This document shows positions 26,124 to 33,806 of a DNA stretch of 64,000 bases, one piece after another. The notes under the pieces are model-generated. The model ran no database searches, had not been told where the DNA came from, and was given only the letters and a program-made list of their open reading frames with translations. Every line of letters begins with the position of its first letter. Position 1 is the first letter of the stretch. The translations under genes and the position numbers were made by a program. The DNA lies in NCBI RefSeq assembly GCF_013204885.1, contig NZ_JABMKX010000011.1:124001-188000 (forward strand), written 5' to 3'. This DNA comes from Paenibacillus tritici. GTDB lineage: Bacteria; Bacillota; Bacilli; Paenibacillales; Paenibacillaceae.

Positions 26124-26399
26124 CTACCCCTCTTCACCTTCGATGATGGCGGCCAGATCAGATACTTTCATTGAGCTTCTGTCAATCTGGCCCAGGAGTT
26201 CATCCGGCAGCGCAATCTCGTAGGAAGTCTCCAGCTCCACGACAAATTCAACGACTTGAATGGATTCCAGCCTGAGCCACACATCGCGAAGCAGTGTGTC
26301 TGCCGTAATGGTAACATCCGTAAAGGAAGATCCAGAGGAAGACGATATTTTTTGCTCGATGATTTGAATAATCTGCTGGGTTACACCTTGTTTAATCAT
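26124..26399 (-). CDS. Acyl carrier protein with divergent attachment motif
   Basis: A 91-residue carrier-like protein. The predicted attachment Ser46 lies in WLRLESIQVVEF, where the usual Asp-Ser is Glu-Ser and the Gly is missing, although the following I-Q-V-V-E-F matches helix II of ACPs. A Ser-rich loop (about 19-25) is unusual. It may accept phosphopantetheine or may be a non-modified scaffold. It converges with the PIG-L gene (4 bp between stops) and follows the BtrH-like gene by 33 bp, with AAAGGAGGGAG before its ATG. Confidence 0.72.
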   Translation of the reverse strand: MIKQGVTQQIIQIIEQKISSSSGSSFTDVTITADTLLRDVWLRLESIQVVEFVVELETSYEIALPDELLGQIDRSSMKVSDLAAIIEGEEG

Positions 26400-26432
26400 G
26401 CTTCACCACTCCCTCCTTTCATAAATTAATAA

Positions 26433-27443
26433 CTAGCTTATCACCAGATTCGATAATAAGATTTCAATTTGCTCTGCTTCTTTATTTCTATATTTTCTTA
26501 TAATTGTAATAATTTTGTCGATAATTGACGATTCGTTTGTCTTCATGTATTTGATAAGCAAGTTTCTGCATAGCAGTGCATCATTTTCTATACTCTGGTA
26601 ACCTTCCAGAAGATTGGTGCCCGGCTTCAAATATCCGTTCTGCTCCAGGAAGGGAATTCGGCGGAGCATCAGCGCTTTATGATCGCAAAGCACGTGAAAC
26701 GGCCGGTAATCCGCCTCCGCCTCCTTATCTTGAATCTTTAAAAGATTCTCGATTAGCTTCGAATAGATTTCCAGTCCATATACGCAAGGATTCATCCGGT
26801 AAGTCATTTCCCTGCTCTTCTCAAAGTGGTTATGCCCTGTTAAAAAACCCTCCAGCTGCGCCGCCACATTCGATATATTAAAATCATAGCCCAGTGAGTC
26901 ATTGAAGCTGATTAACGATACGCCGCCTTTACCGGAGAACAGCCAATCCTCGTCCCCTTCAATCGCATAGTACGCCTTCTTGAGCTGCCCGAACGAAACC
27001 TCCGCGAACGAATATTTCCCCGTAAACGTAAAATCAGCAGCATGGAACACTTGACGCTCCTGATCATACCCATAGATAAACAAATCATGCGGCAACCGAT
27101 CATGCCCCTGTACAAAATAAGCGTGATCGAATACGGCGTAAATGTAATTGTTCAGATTGATGCAGTCTACGAAGAAGGAGCAAATATCCTCATTGAAATA
27201 ACGAACCGTTTCCCGCTTCAAATGCTGATGAAACAGCCAGGGGCAGAATTCGAATGTAGGCGTCCGGTAAAAATCCACATAGCTGCTCCAGTCTGGACTA
27301 GAGGTGAGCTGAAGCTGAATAAAGTGATTCATCATCCAAGGTTCTGTTTCCGGATAATTGGCTAATACGGCGAACGAATTCGCCTGCCATTGCCATGAAG
27401 TAATGATCGGGTGTTGCATCGGTAAAATTTTTAAGTTGCTCAT
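26433..27443 (-). CDS. BtrH-like papain-fold protein (putative ACP acyltransferase)
   Basis: A 336-residue protein resembling the N-terminal domain family of butirosin protein BtrH, which transfers an acyl chain from ACP to an acceptor. The pattern HDLFIYGYDQERQVFHAADF contains a candidate catalytic His119 and Asp137. At the position where the paralog (42103-43533) has Cys15 in MITCYPY, this protein has Ser16 in IITSWQW. RPFHVLCDHK near residue 250 is also shared with the paralog. The ATG at 27443 has GAGGGG before it; an earlier ATG at 27461 lacks a site. First minus-strand gene of the cluster. Family assignment is by pattern only, the function is inference. Confidence 0.55.
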   Translation of the reverse strand: MSNLKILPMQHPIITSWQWQANSFAVLANYPETEPWMMNHFIQLQLTSSPDWSSYVDFYRTPTFEFCPWLFHQHLKRETVRYFNEDICSFFVDCINLNNYIYAVFDHAYFVQGHDRLPHDLFIYGYDQERQVFHAADFTFTGKYSFAEVSFGQLKKAYYAIEGDEDWLFSGKGGVSLISFNDSLGYDFNISNVAAQLEGFLTGHNHFEKSREMTYRMNPCVYGLEIYSKLIENLLKIQDKEAEADYRPFHVLCDHKALMLRRIPFLEQNGYLKPGTNLLEGYQSIENDALLCRNLLIKYMKTNESSIIDKIITIIRKYRNKEAEQIEILLSNLVIS

Positions 27444-27598
27444 CTTAACCCCTCTTTTCATTCATAATTTGTACTCTCCATTTAATTAATTTGCAGATAA
27501 ATACTATTTATTACATCATATAGTAATTCAAGAATGTGGATTTAATATACAACTTTCATACAATAGTTTCCAGTGAAAGGTTCCTTGAAACTGAAAAA

Positions 27599-27615
27599 CC
27601 CGCGCTGGGCGCGGG
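27599..27615 (-). terminator. Intrinsic terminator after the LUD-domain gene
   Basis: Perfect seven-base stem CCCGCGC / GCGCGGG with a three-base loop, followed on the minus strand by TTTTT. It lies 61 bp after the stop at 27676 and isolates the biosynthetic cluster from readthrough. Confidence 0.85.
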
Positions 27616-27675
27616 CTCATATGAGACTATGTCGTTTGATATGCCGTTTGGCAGCAATGAAACTATAATCCTTTT

Positions 27676-28353
27676 TCAAAATCCCAAAGATTCACCAACG
27701 AGGATAACCTTTATTCTCCCTGCCGGTTTACACATTCTTGTCTGGACAATGTAAGAACAGATACAATCCTCTGTTTTACAATCTCCGCAAGCACCGTTGA
27801 CCAGGCAGGGCGTTTTTTGCGGCGAATGTAACAAGGGGCTTGACGAACACGAACAGCGGTATACATTAATGGGGGCCGCATATGTTCTGGCTCTTATAAC
27901 GGCGTCTTCAGCAGTCTTGCAGACCTTATTCATCCCAACGATAGCAATAACACTTTTCGGTCCAAAGGTAATCGCCGCTGTTCGATTGCCCACACTATCT
28001 ATATTGACCAATATGCCATCTTCGCTAACAGCGTTAAAGCTCGTTAAATAGGTGTCGCACAACAGAGCTTGGCGCATGAGGTCATAACGTTCCTCCATGG
28101 TTTGCGCTGTATCCCGATCAGTGATCCTATAGCTGCCTTGACGTACTCGATTGAGAAGCCCGGTTTCCTCAAGCGTGACTGACCCGCCCCATGATACCGA
28201 AGAATGTTCTGGAATAAATGATAGTGCCTGTTCTACAGCTTCTATGGCGTTATCACAGTAATAAGCCTCAAACCTTCTGCTTTGCAGATTTTTAATAACC
28301 TTTGAGGCTAAAAGCCGATTTCTCGCTTTTATTGAATTTTCTTTCACTTGCAT
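27676..28353 (-). CDS. LUD-domain (lactate utilisation/DUF162) protein
   Basis: A 225-residue protein of the LutC/LutB-related LUD fold. The central part (SVSWGGSVTLEETGLL near 55-70, then SFNAVSEDGILVNIDSVGNRTAAITFGPKSVIAIVGMNKV) is typical of the family. The C-terminus carries a Cys-rich stretch (CSCSSSPL, CLVNGACGDCKTEDCICS) that could bind an iron-sulfur cluster or other metal. Family members take part in lactate oxidation or redox functions, but stand-alone ones like this are unassigned. Divergent from a Crp/Fnr gene, which probably controls it. GGAGGAACAACC leads into the ATG. Confidence 0.82.
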   Translation of the reverse strand: MQVKENSIKARNRLLASKVIKNLQSRRFEAYYCDNAIEAVEQALSFIPEHSSVSWGGSVTLEETGLLNRVRQGSYRITDRDTAQTMEERYDLMRQALLCDTYLTSFNAVSEDGILVNIDSVGNRTAAITFGPKSVIAIVGMNKVCKTAEDAVIRARTYAAPINVYRCSCSSSPLLHSPQKTPCLVNGACGDCKTEDCICSYIVQTRMCKPAGRIKVILVGESLGF

Positions 28354-28440
28354 GGTTGTTCCTCCATTCTATCGCTGGAAAAGGTGATTAAACTCCCTGT
28401 GTATTTATGATTACTATAGTAAAGTAGAAAGAAAAAGGAT

Positions 28441-28454
28441 GTTGCACATGCAAC
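28441..28454. promoter_or_regulatory. Palindromic operator candidate at the Crp/Fnr gene
   Basis: Dyad GTTGCA-CA-TGCAAC immediately before the regulator gene, in the divergent region. It is a plausible autoregulatory operator but overlaps the ribosome-site-linked ATG of a 10-codon frame, so an RNA or translational role is also possible. Confidence 0.35.
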
Positions 28455-28480
28455 GAATCACCTCTTATGAACAACTTTGA
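28448..28480 (+). CDS. Possible 10-codon leader peptide (MQRITSYEQL)
   Basis: A tiny frame starting eight bases after AAAGGA, better placed than any site for the regulator itself. It ends in TGA at 28480 after overlapping the regulator start (28467) in another frame. It could be a coupling leader peptide. Alternatively it is the true N-terminus of the regulator, split from the rest by a one-base frameshift, which a resequenced or related genome would show. Confidence 0.3.
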   Translation: MQRITSYEQL

Positions 28481-29126
28481 TTCTCTATGTCGATCGCGTT
28501 TATTTTCAGGGATTTCCCCAAATGATATTCCCCAAATGCTTGAATGTCTGTCCGCCACACGGAAAGAATATGCCAAAGATGAGATGGTTGTCCGTGAGGG
28601 CGATGTAGTGGATGATGTCGGTATCATATTGCAGGGTAGCGCTCAAAGTACGAAATTGAGCGTCACGGGGAAAAAAATTATTGTATCTCTCCATGATCCG
28701 GGTGGATATACCGCAGTTTTAACAGCGGCCAGCCGTGGAAGAAGATGTCCTATGTCCGTACAGGCAATAGAACCGCTTGAAGTTCTGTTTATTCCTATCC
28801 AAAGCATATTGAGCCGTTGTACGAAGTGGTGTATGGCACACCAACAATTACTTGGCAATCTTTTTGATAGTATCGCAGAACGGGCGTTAGAGCTGCATGA
28901 CCGGAATGATTGTCTGATTATGCCTACTATTCGGGATAAGGTCTTAACTTATTTAACAAGAGTTATGCGTGAAGCGGGAACAGAAACGTTTACTATTCCT
29001 TTTGACAGAGAAGCGATGGCCGAGTATTTAGATGTAGACCGAAGTGCTTTGTCCAGAGAGCTTGCATGGATGAAGCGGGACGGCTTGATTGACTTTTACA
29101 GAAACGAATTTAAGCTTTTTGCATAG
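28467..29126 (+). CDS. Crp/Fnr-family transcriptional regulator
   Basis: A 219-residue regulator. A cyclic-nucleotide-type beta roll spans about residues 12-130 (RLFSGISPNDIPQMLECL, VREGDVVDDVGIILQGSA, PGGYTAVLTAAS). A Crp-type winged helix follows at about 150-215 (FDREAMAEYLDVDRSALSRELAWMKRDGLI). No N-terminal Cys cluster typical of Fnr is seen, so it is more likely a small-molecule or stress sensor. It is divergent from the LUD gene. The annotated ATG lacks a good ribosome site, see the 10-codon frame at 28448. Confidence 0.85.
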   Translation: MNNFDSLCRSRLFSGISPNDIPQMLECLSATRKEYAKDEMVVREGDVVDDVGIILQGSAQSTKLSVTGKKIIVSLHDPGGYTAVLTAASRGRRCPMSVQAIEPLEVLFIPIQSILSRCTKWCMAHQQLLGNLFDSIAERALELHDRNDCLIMPTIRDKVLTYLTRVMREAGTETFTIPFDREAMAEYLDVDRSALSRELAWMKRDGLIDFYRNEFKLFA

Positions 29127-29227
29127 ATATCCAAGGTAATTCGATTCGATAGACCCATCGCTCCGGGATATGTCTTTTGTTATACTTCCAAGTGTAATTC
29201 ATAAACCGCACAGAGGAGCGCAAAGAC

Positions 29228-29971
29228 ATGAACTTTTTCAAAAAATGGTTTGGCGGCAAAGAAATGGGCAACTCGGAAGACGGCACTACAATTTACGGCT
29301 ATGACGCTCCGGATGAGCAGCAGCTTACGCCTCCCTCCGACATTTTGTACATGGAAGAATTAAACGAACATTTTAATAAAGTCTTTCCAAACCGGGAAAC
29401 CGGCGTATTCCATGAATTGATTTCAGACATCGTACATATTGATGTGAACATTATGGAAGCTACACCTGATGAGCCTTACCGAGTGCTGTACACCAACGGG
29501 ATGAGCGATTTGCCGATGACACTCCCACAGGAGATCCGTAAAGAGTACAAGCATCTTGAGCGCTCGGAGCTGATGATGTTTTTGCCGGCGGACTGGCCGC
29601 TTACGCAGAAGGATTTTGAAGCAGAGGAGAACTACTGGCCGATCCGGCTGATGAAGATGCTTGCCCGCTTCCCGCATATGTATCAGACATGGCTTGGATA
29701 CGGCCATACGATCCCCAATACGGAGGATTACGAGCCATATGCGCTAAACACTGAGCTGTCTGGCGTGATCCTGTTCGCTCTGCCGGAAGAGGTCAGCACC
29801 GTCCATACGACAGATGGCAATCAGGTTCAGGTGTATTTCCTGGTTCCGCTCTACCGGGAGGAAATGGAATTCAAATTGGAGTCCGGTATGGATGAACTCA
29901 TTGACAAGCTGTCCGGGCTTCCCGGTGATTTCCTCGTTCTGAATCCGAACAGACCTAATGCTTGTAAATAA
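29228..29971 (+). CDS. Suppressor-of-fused (SUFU)-domain protein
   Basis: A 247-residue cytosolic protein. Its central part has the SUFU-domain pattern: HELISDIVHIDVNIMEATPDEPYRVLYTNGMSDLPM, then LERSELMMFLPADWPL and the WPIRLMKMLARFPHMYQTWLGYGHTIP block. Bacterial SUFU proteins are of unknown function and often occur alone or as immunity-like proteins in polymorphic-toxin loci. No toxin gene is next to it here. AGAGGAG precedes the ATG. It appears to be a single-gene unit. Confidence 0.85.
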   Translation: MNFFKKWFGGKEMGNSEDGTTIYGYDAPDEQQLTPPSDILYMEELNEHFNKVFPNRETGVFHELISDIVHIDVNIMEATPDEPYRVLYTNGMSDLPMTLPQEIRKEYKHLERSELMMFLPADWPLTQKDFEAEENYWPIRLMKMLARFPHMYQTWLGYGHTIPNTEDYEPYALNTELSGVILFALPEEVSTVHTTDGNQVQVYFLVPLYREEMEFKLESGMDELIDKLSGLPGDFLVLNPNRPNACK

Positions 29972-30348
29972 CTGCCCGGATTAACATAACTCCTTTGATC
30001 AGCTCTTCTACGCGCTTGGTTTAGTTTTAGATGGTTATCTAATCGGTAAATAATACCATGTTAATATCCAATATCCGCAATGGGACCAAGTTCTTATCTT
30101 GGAAAAGGACAAGAACTTGGTCCGTTAAAACAGAAAACCCACGCTGGGCACGAATTCTAATGGGATTATATTCTTGTCCATCGACAATAGTACAATGACA
30201 CTAGTTATTCTTGATTACGCCTGAAGACAATGAAACCCCTGCCAGTAAAATTACTTGCGGGGGTTTCTCTATTATTATTCGATCGTTTCAAATATTTTGC
30301 CTGTCTTGCAGTTTATAGTTAGTGTAATTTTGTGACCAGTTAGTTTTT
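29972..30348. other. Intergenic region with two hairpins
   Basis: About 377 bp without a gene. It holds a perfect 13-bp inverted repeat, GGACCAAGTTCTT with its complement (30083-30095 with 30111-30123), without a T run. It also holds a probable terminator at 30232-30267 (GAAACCCC / GGGGTTTC) for the SUFU gene or the broken gene beyond. Confidence 0.5.
30232..30267. terminator. Probable bidirectional terminator
   Basis: Outer stem GAAACCCC (30232-30239) pairs with GGGGTTTC (30260-30267), and an inner AGTAA/TTACT can extend the stem. T-rich sequence follows on the plus strand. It lies between the convergent SUFU gene and the broken lipoprotein gene. Confidence 0.55.
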
Positions 30349-30947
30349 CTATTGCATTTGACCGGTGCTTGTGAAAGCTTGATTATCCCAAAGTCTGATC
30401 TTTTGAATCTTCCCAGTAATTACATTCATTTCTATATTATAAACAAACACTTTGTCTTTAGGAGGATTTGGCGCTTTCTTAATAACATCGTCAATTTCTG
30501 AATCATATAAATAGTTTATGTTAGAACTACTCAACGTCTCTTCTGATTTCTGGTTAAAACGTGCTTTTACTTCTTTGTTCGGCAAACCTATATAAAGTCC
30601 ACGATGCGTCTGGTAAACCATCTCAGAATCTGGTAATAAACTTATAACTACAATATATTCGTTCCGATATAAAATTTCAATTCCTGAATTATATGTACTG
30701 TCAATCCTAAACTCATTGTTATTTTCTAGCAAAGGGTGACCTAATATTCTTTCAACATCTGTTCGACTCATTTTTAAAGCGAAATATTCATTAGTATTTC
30801 CAATTTTCTCAACAGAAAAATCCTTCATTTAAATCGGAGTAACTTCTCTTTCAGGAGAAGTAGAACTCTTTTCATCATTCTTGAGAACTACATCCGAAAC
30901 TAGCAATATTCAATAAAAGTTGTTAGTAAAATCTGCTTGTATTTCAT
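30349..30947 (-). pseudogene. Broken lipoprotein gene
   Basis: A 159-codon frame (30828-30349) encodes a soluble unknown protein beginning MKDFSVEKIG. Upstream of it the remains of a lipoprotein leader can be read on the same strand: ATG at 30947 (MKYKQILLTTFIEYC), then in shifted frames a lipobox-like VSGCSSQE and a linker NDEKSSTSPEREVTPI. An in-frame TAA stop sits directly before the ATG at 30828. At least one nonsense change and frameshifts therefore separate leader and body. The body frame has no ribosome site, so it is probably no longer made. Base composition is AT-rich relative to its left neighbours. Original function unknown. Confidence 0.6.
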
Positions 30948-31006
30948 GTTATAAGTCTTCTCTATTCAGTTAATTTACATAGTAGTGTTCTAATTATTAT
31001 AAAATT

Positions 31007-32062
31007 TTAGTGATTTTGTTGGGGTCTGGTGTCATCTATATATTCTTTTACCGATTTTGACCGAACTAATCTTGAGTTGACTTCTTCAAGTATTTTTATG
31101 GCTTCTGCAAGTTTCAAGGAATTTTTTTTATTGAGAAATTCAGATAGGTTCACTTTAATAATGTTTTTGATTTCTTTTAGTTCAGGATCCTTCTTATTTC
31201 TTTTGCAGTACTTCCATAAACCAATGAAATCGATCTGTAACTTACTCACTTTAAGTGCTGAGTTGTTTCTTTTCCTAAGACCTACCAGTGCTAAATTTAC
31301 TGAATAATATATATTTCTTATCTTCTTAGATTCTATTTTATTCTTACGATCTTGATAATACTGTCCAATAGTATCAAAGATAATATATGATAAAAATGCT
31401 TCCTTTATTGTTGGGAGAAAAATGTTCATTGTTTTCGAGTAATCATCGTAAACAACTTCCTGATTAATCATATTGCCGAACCAAGACATGAACGGATAAA
31501 ATAAATTGCCAAATAAACCAGATGTAAATAAAGTTAAATTCGAGAATACATACACTCCTCCGGCAATCCAATACAAACCAATCCTAAATTTAAATTTAAT
31601 ATACAATGTAAAAATAAATATAAGAGCTACGAAGTAAAACGATCCACTTAAGATAGTGGAATCTAAATTCGATAGTTGTTTCATGTAAAATATAACATTA
31701 GATATATCCAAGTGTTTATTTTTCAAATAACTCATGAATGCCTCATTCTTCACTAATTCTTTGTTGAGTAAATCTTCATCTGATAACAGTTCTGAAAACA
31801 GCTGTTGTTTATTAGAGGGAACCTCCTTGTTCTGTAAATCTAGAATCGTTTTTAAAGTGCTAAGTACTTTCGTTTGAGCATCGACTTTCTCCGAAAAGTA
31901 TATATCCTCTGCAAATTTATCTTTAGTAGCATATCTGTAATATATTCCAGTATCAACGTAATTAATTACTTTGAAGAAAAACAAATACGAAAAAAGACAT
32001 GCAGGAATATAGAGCACTGCCAGCAAAACTATAACAAATAGCAATTTTGTAGATCTGTCCAT
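31007..32062 (-). CDS. Integral membrane protein of unknown function
   Basis: A 351-residue protein not recognised as any family. A membrane helix lies near the N-terminus (about 5-30). A polar extracellular-like segment of ~115 residues follows, then a group of membrane segments (about 145-230) and a charged cytoplasmic C-terminal half that looks helical. Codon use is AT-rich, unlike the surrounding metabolic genes, which hints at acquisition by transfer. The ATG at 32062 has GGAGAAG just upstream; a TTG at 32089 is an alternative. No clear partner gene. Confidence 0.6.
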   Translation of the reverse strand: MDRSTKLLFVIVLLAVLYIPACLFSYLFFFKVINYVDTGIYYRYATKDKFAEDIYFSEKVDAQTKVLSTLKTILDLQNKEVPSNKQQLFSELLSDEDLLNKELVKNEAFMSYLKNKHLDISNVIFYMKQLSNLDSTILSGSFYFVALIFIFTLYIKFKFRIGLYWIAGGVYVFSNLTLFTSGLFGNLFYPFMSWFGNMINQEVVYDDYSKTMNIFLPTIKEAFLSYIIFDTIGQYYQDRKNKIESKKIRNIYYSVNLALVGLRKRNNSALKVSKLQIDFIGLWKYCKRNKKDPELKEIKNIIKVNLSEFLNKKNSLKLAEAIKILEEVNSRLVRSKSVKEYIDDTRPQQNH

Positions 32063-32571
32063 GTAACTTCTCCAACTCACATTCTTCAAAAGTGTATTTT
32101 TTTACTATTGTACTTGCCCATAGCATAATTTTGATTTTTTTATATTCGATGATAAACGTTTGACCATAATAGATCTCTTTCATTAAAATGTTTCTTAGTA
32201 TATATCGGTCAGTTCCTATTCTTGATGAATATATTCCTCTTGAAATATTAAGAACACAACGCTGAATTTCATTCTTTGTAAAATCTAGACTAAGCTATAT
32301 AAAATCATTTATTGTATGGAGGCTTTAACTACAAATGCTTTATATTTTGGTTATTCACCTAATGGAAAATCGAACCATGTTCTTGTCCACCGCGACTTAA
32401 ATGTTTTTGTTTCAAATTTTTTCGACGCTTGTGTTTGGAGAAGACAGCCAACCGGAACAAAAAGCACCGACCCGGTTTGGGGCATCGGCGCTTTTCTCCG
32501 TATCCATGTACAAATTATCCACTCCACTTGCCAACGCTGTCATACGGCATGAGATCTTGAAAATTAGACTT
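32063..32571. other. Intergenic region, no gene supported
   Basis: About 500 AT-rich bases between the membrane-protein gene and the metalloprotease gene. Only the terminator of the latter is recognised (32460-32495). Short frames here lack ribosome sites and family resemblance. Confidence 0.5.
32460..32495 (-). terminator. Terminator after the metalloprotease gene
   Basis: Stem AAAAGC-a-CCGA pairs with TCGG-c-GCTTTT (one mismatch). On the minus strand it is followed by TTTTT. It lies 77 bp after the stop at 32572. Confidence 0.7.
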
Positions 32572-33144
32572 TTAGTGCCGTGTCGCTTCTTGTGCACCGG
32601 TTATGTCTTTACTAGTAGGGGCTGTTACAGCCGGGTAGTTGCTATAACCGTACATTAACTGACTATAATTTGGCGAAGTGTAGAGATCATTAAGGCCAAT
32701 GGCATGACCCAGTTCGTGTGCCATAACAGCCGCATTCTCTCCTGCCGACATATAATCCATTTGAGAACTATTCATTCGAATGTACCATTGGGTTAAATGC
32801 CCTGAACTATTGGATGACCAATTATGAAATGTAGCAATGCTAGAAGTATTAGGGTCAGAGTATTTAAAAATGTTCCCATTTGTAGTTACCGAGAATGTTC
32901 TGCTAATTGAAACCGTTCCAGACCACTTTGATGCCCCATTTGAAACATAGGAAGCGTAAGTGGAGTCCATACCACTACCAATATAATAAGAGAAAGAATT
33001 AGTAGCTTGATGGTTGCTGCAATCCACCGACCATCCGAACAACTCGCTTCCACTATTACAAGCCGTCCCAAATGGATGGGCAGACACAGTTGGTGGCACC
33101 ATTAATGCAAAAACCAATACGGTGAAAATGAGTAGTTTTTTCAA
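32572..33144 (-). CDS. Secreted matrixin-like zinc metalloprotease
   Basis: A 190-residue secreted protein. A signal peptide ends near ALMVPPTVSA-HP. The zinc motif is HELGHAIGLND (His143, Glu144, His147, third ligand probably Asp153), with a Met-turn-like LMYGY (Met164) ten residues later. This is the metzincin/matrixin pattern with Asp in place of the third His, as in snapalysin. The start is TTG at 33144 with GGGAGAGG six bases upstream. It follows the gene at 33174 by 29 bp and is probably co-transcribed with it. Confidence 0.83.
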   Translation of the reverse strand: MKKLLIFTVLVFALMVPPTVSAHPFGTACNSGSELFGWSVDCSNHQATNSFSYYIGSGMDSTYASYVSNGASKWSGTVSISRTFSVTTNGNIFKYSDPNTSSIATFHNWSSNSSGHLTQWYIRMNSSQMDYMSAGENAAVMAHELGHAIGLNDLYTSPNYSQLMYGYSNYPAVTAPTSKDITGAQEATRH

Positions 33145-33173
33145 AATGAACCTCTCCCTGTTCTATGTTTAGG

Positions 33174-33806
33174 CTAATTGTTAAGAATTTTCTCAACTTT
33201 GTCCTTAAACTGCTGTTCATTGACTATTTGGACCTCTTTAGAATCCATCTTATTCTCATTGTCTTTCAGAAAATTTTTTGTTAATTCTTTGTCTTCGATA
33301 TCTTCTAGTTGTTTATCGTAGTAAGACAGCTTCAGTAGCTTACCTGTGCCGGAGTCCTTATACATACCGGTTTCTTCTCCTAAAATCCAATAGGTATTCG
33401 GTTCATCAATGCCAATTGCCTTCTTCAGGAAAAGTACATAACGCTCATTTTCTAAAAACAAATCATTTTGGTTAAACTTCCACTCGCTATTACCTTGTTG
33501 GAGGATATGGATTTGATCAGCATTTAGCGACGGATCGGCTTTAAGCTCATCAAGAATCTTTGCCTGGAAAAGGGTTTTTGGTGAAGGCTCGGATAGTTCC
33601 CTTGTCTTTTTCTCAACTTCAACCTTAACAACTAAATCAGAGTTTTCAAGGGCATCTTCAAAATTAAATACCTGAAGTTTCGCATGAATTGCTTTTTGAA
33701 CGGGTTGTTTCGGTTCTGCTTTCGCGTTCCCATATATGACTACGCCGAATGCAATAGACAGGGCTAAAACACCGCTTACACCTAATAATACAAACTTACG
33801 TTTCAT
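33174..33806 (-). CDS. Secreted or anchored protein paired with the metalloprotease
   Basis: A 210-residue protein not recognised as a family. The N-terminus MKRKFVLLGVSGVLALSIAFGVVIYG is a signal peptide or anchor. The mature part reads as mixed alpha/beta with LVVKVEVEKKTRE and RYVLFLKKAIG as likely beta strands. The start at 33806 is chosen for AAGGAGG upstream; a longer frame to 33881 lacks a site. Co-transcribed ahead of the metalloprotease, it could be an inhibitor, chaperone or substrate of it. That is inference from adjacency only. Confidence 0.6.
   Translation of the reverse strand: MKRKFVLLGVSGVLALSIAFGVVIYGNAKAEPKQPVQKAIHAKLQVFNFEDALENSDLVVKVEVEKKTRELSEPSPKTLFQAKILDELKADPSLNADQIHILQQGNSEWKFNQNDLFLENERYVLFLKKAIGIDEPNTYWILGEETGMYKDSGTGKLLKLSYYDKQLEDIEDKELTKNFLKDNENKMDSKEVQIVNEQQFKDKVEKILNN

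Noticed and set aside
18031..27443. A classical aminoglycoside cluster
   Set aside because: PIG-L, glycosyltransferase-like, ATP-grasp, ACP and BtrH-like genes recall butirosin, but no 2-deoxy-scyllo-inosose synthase or aminotransferase is present in the window.
30083..30123. Perfect 13-bp hairpin as a terminator
   Set aside because: Neither strand has a T run after the stem. It is kept only as an unexplained hairpin.
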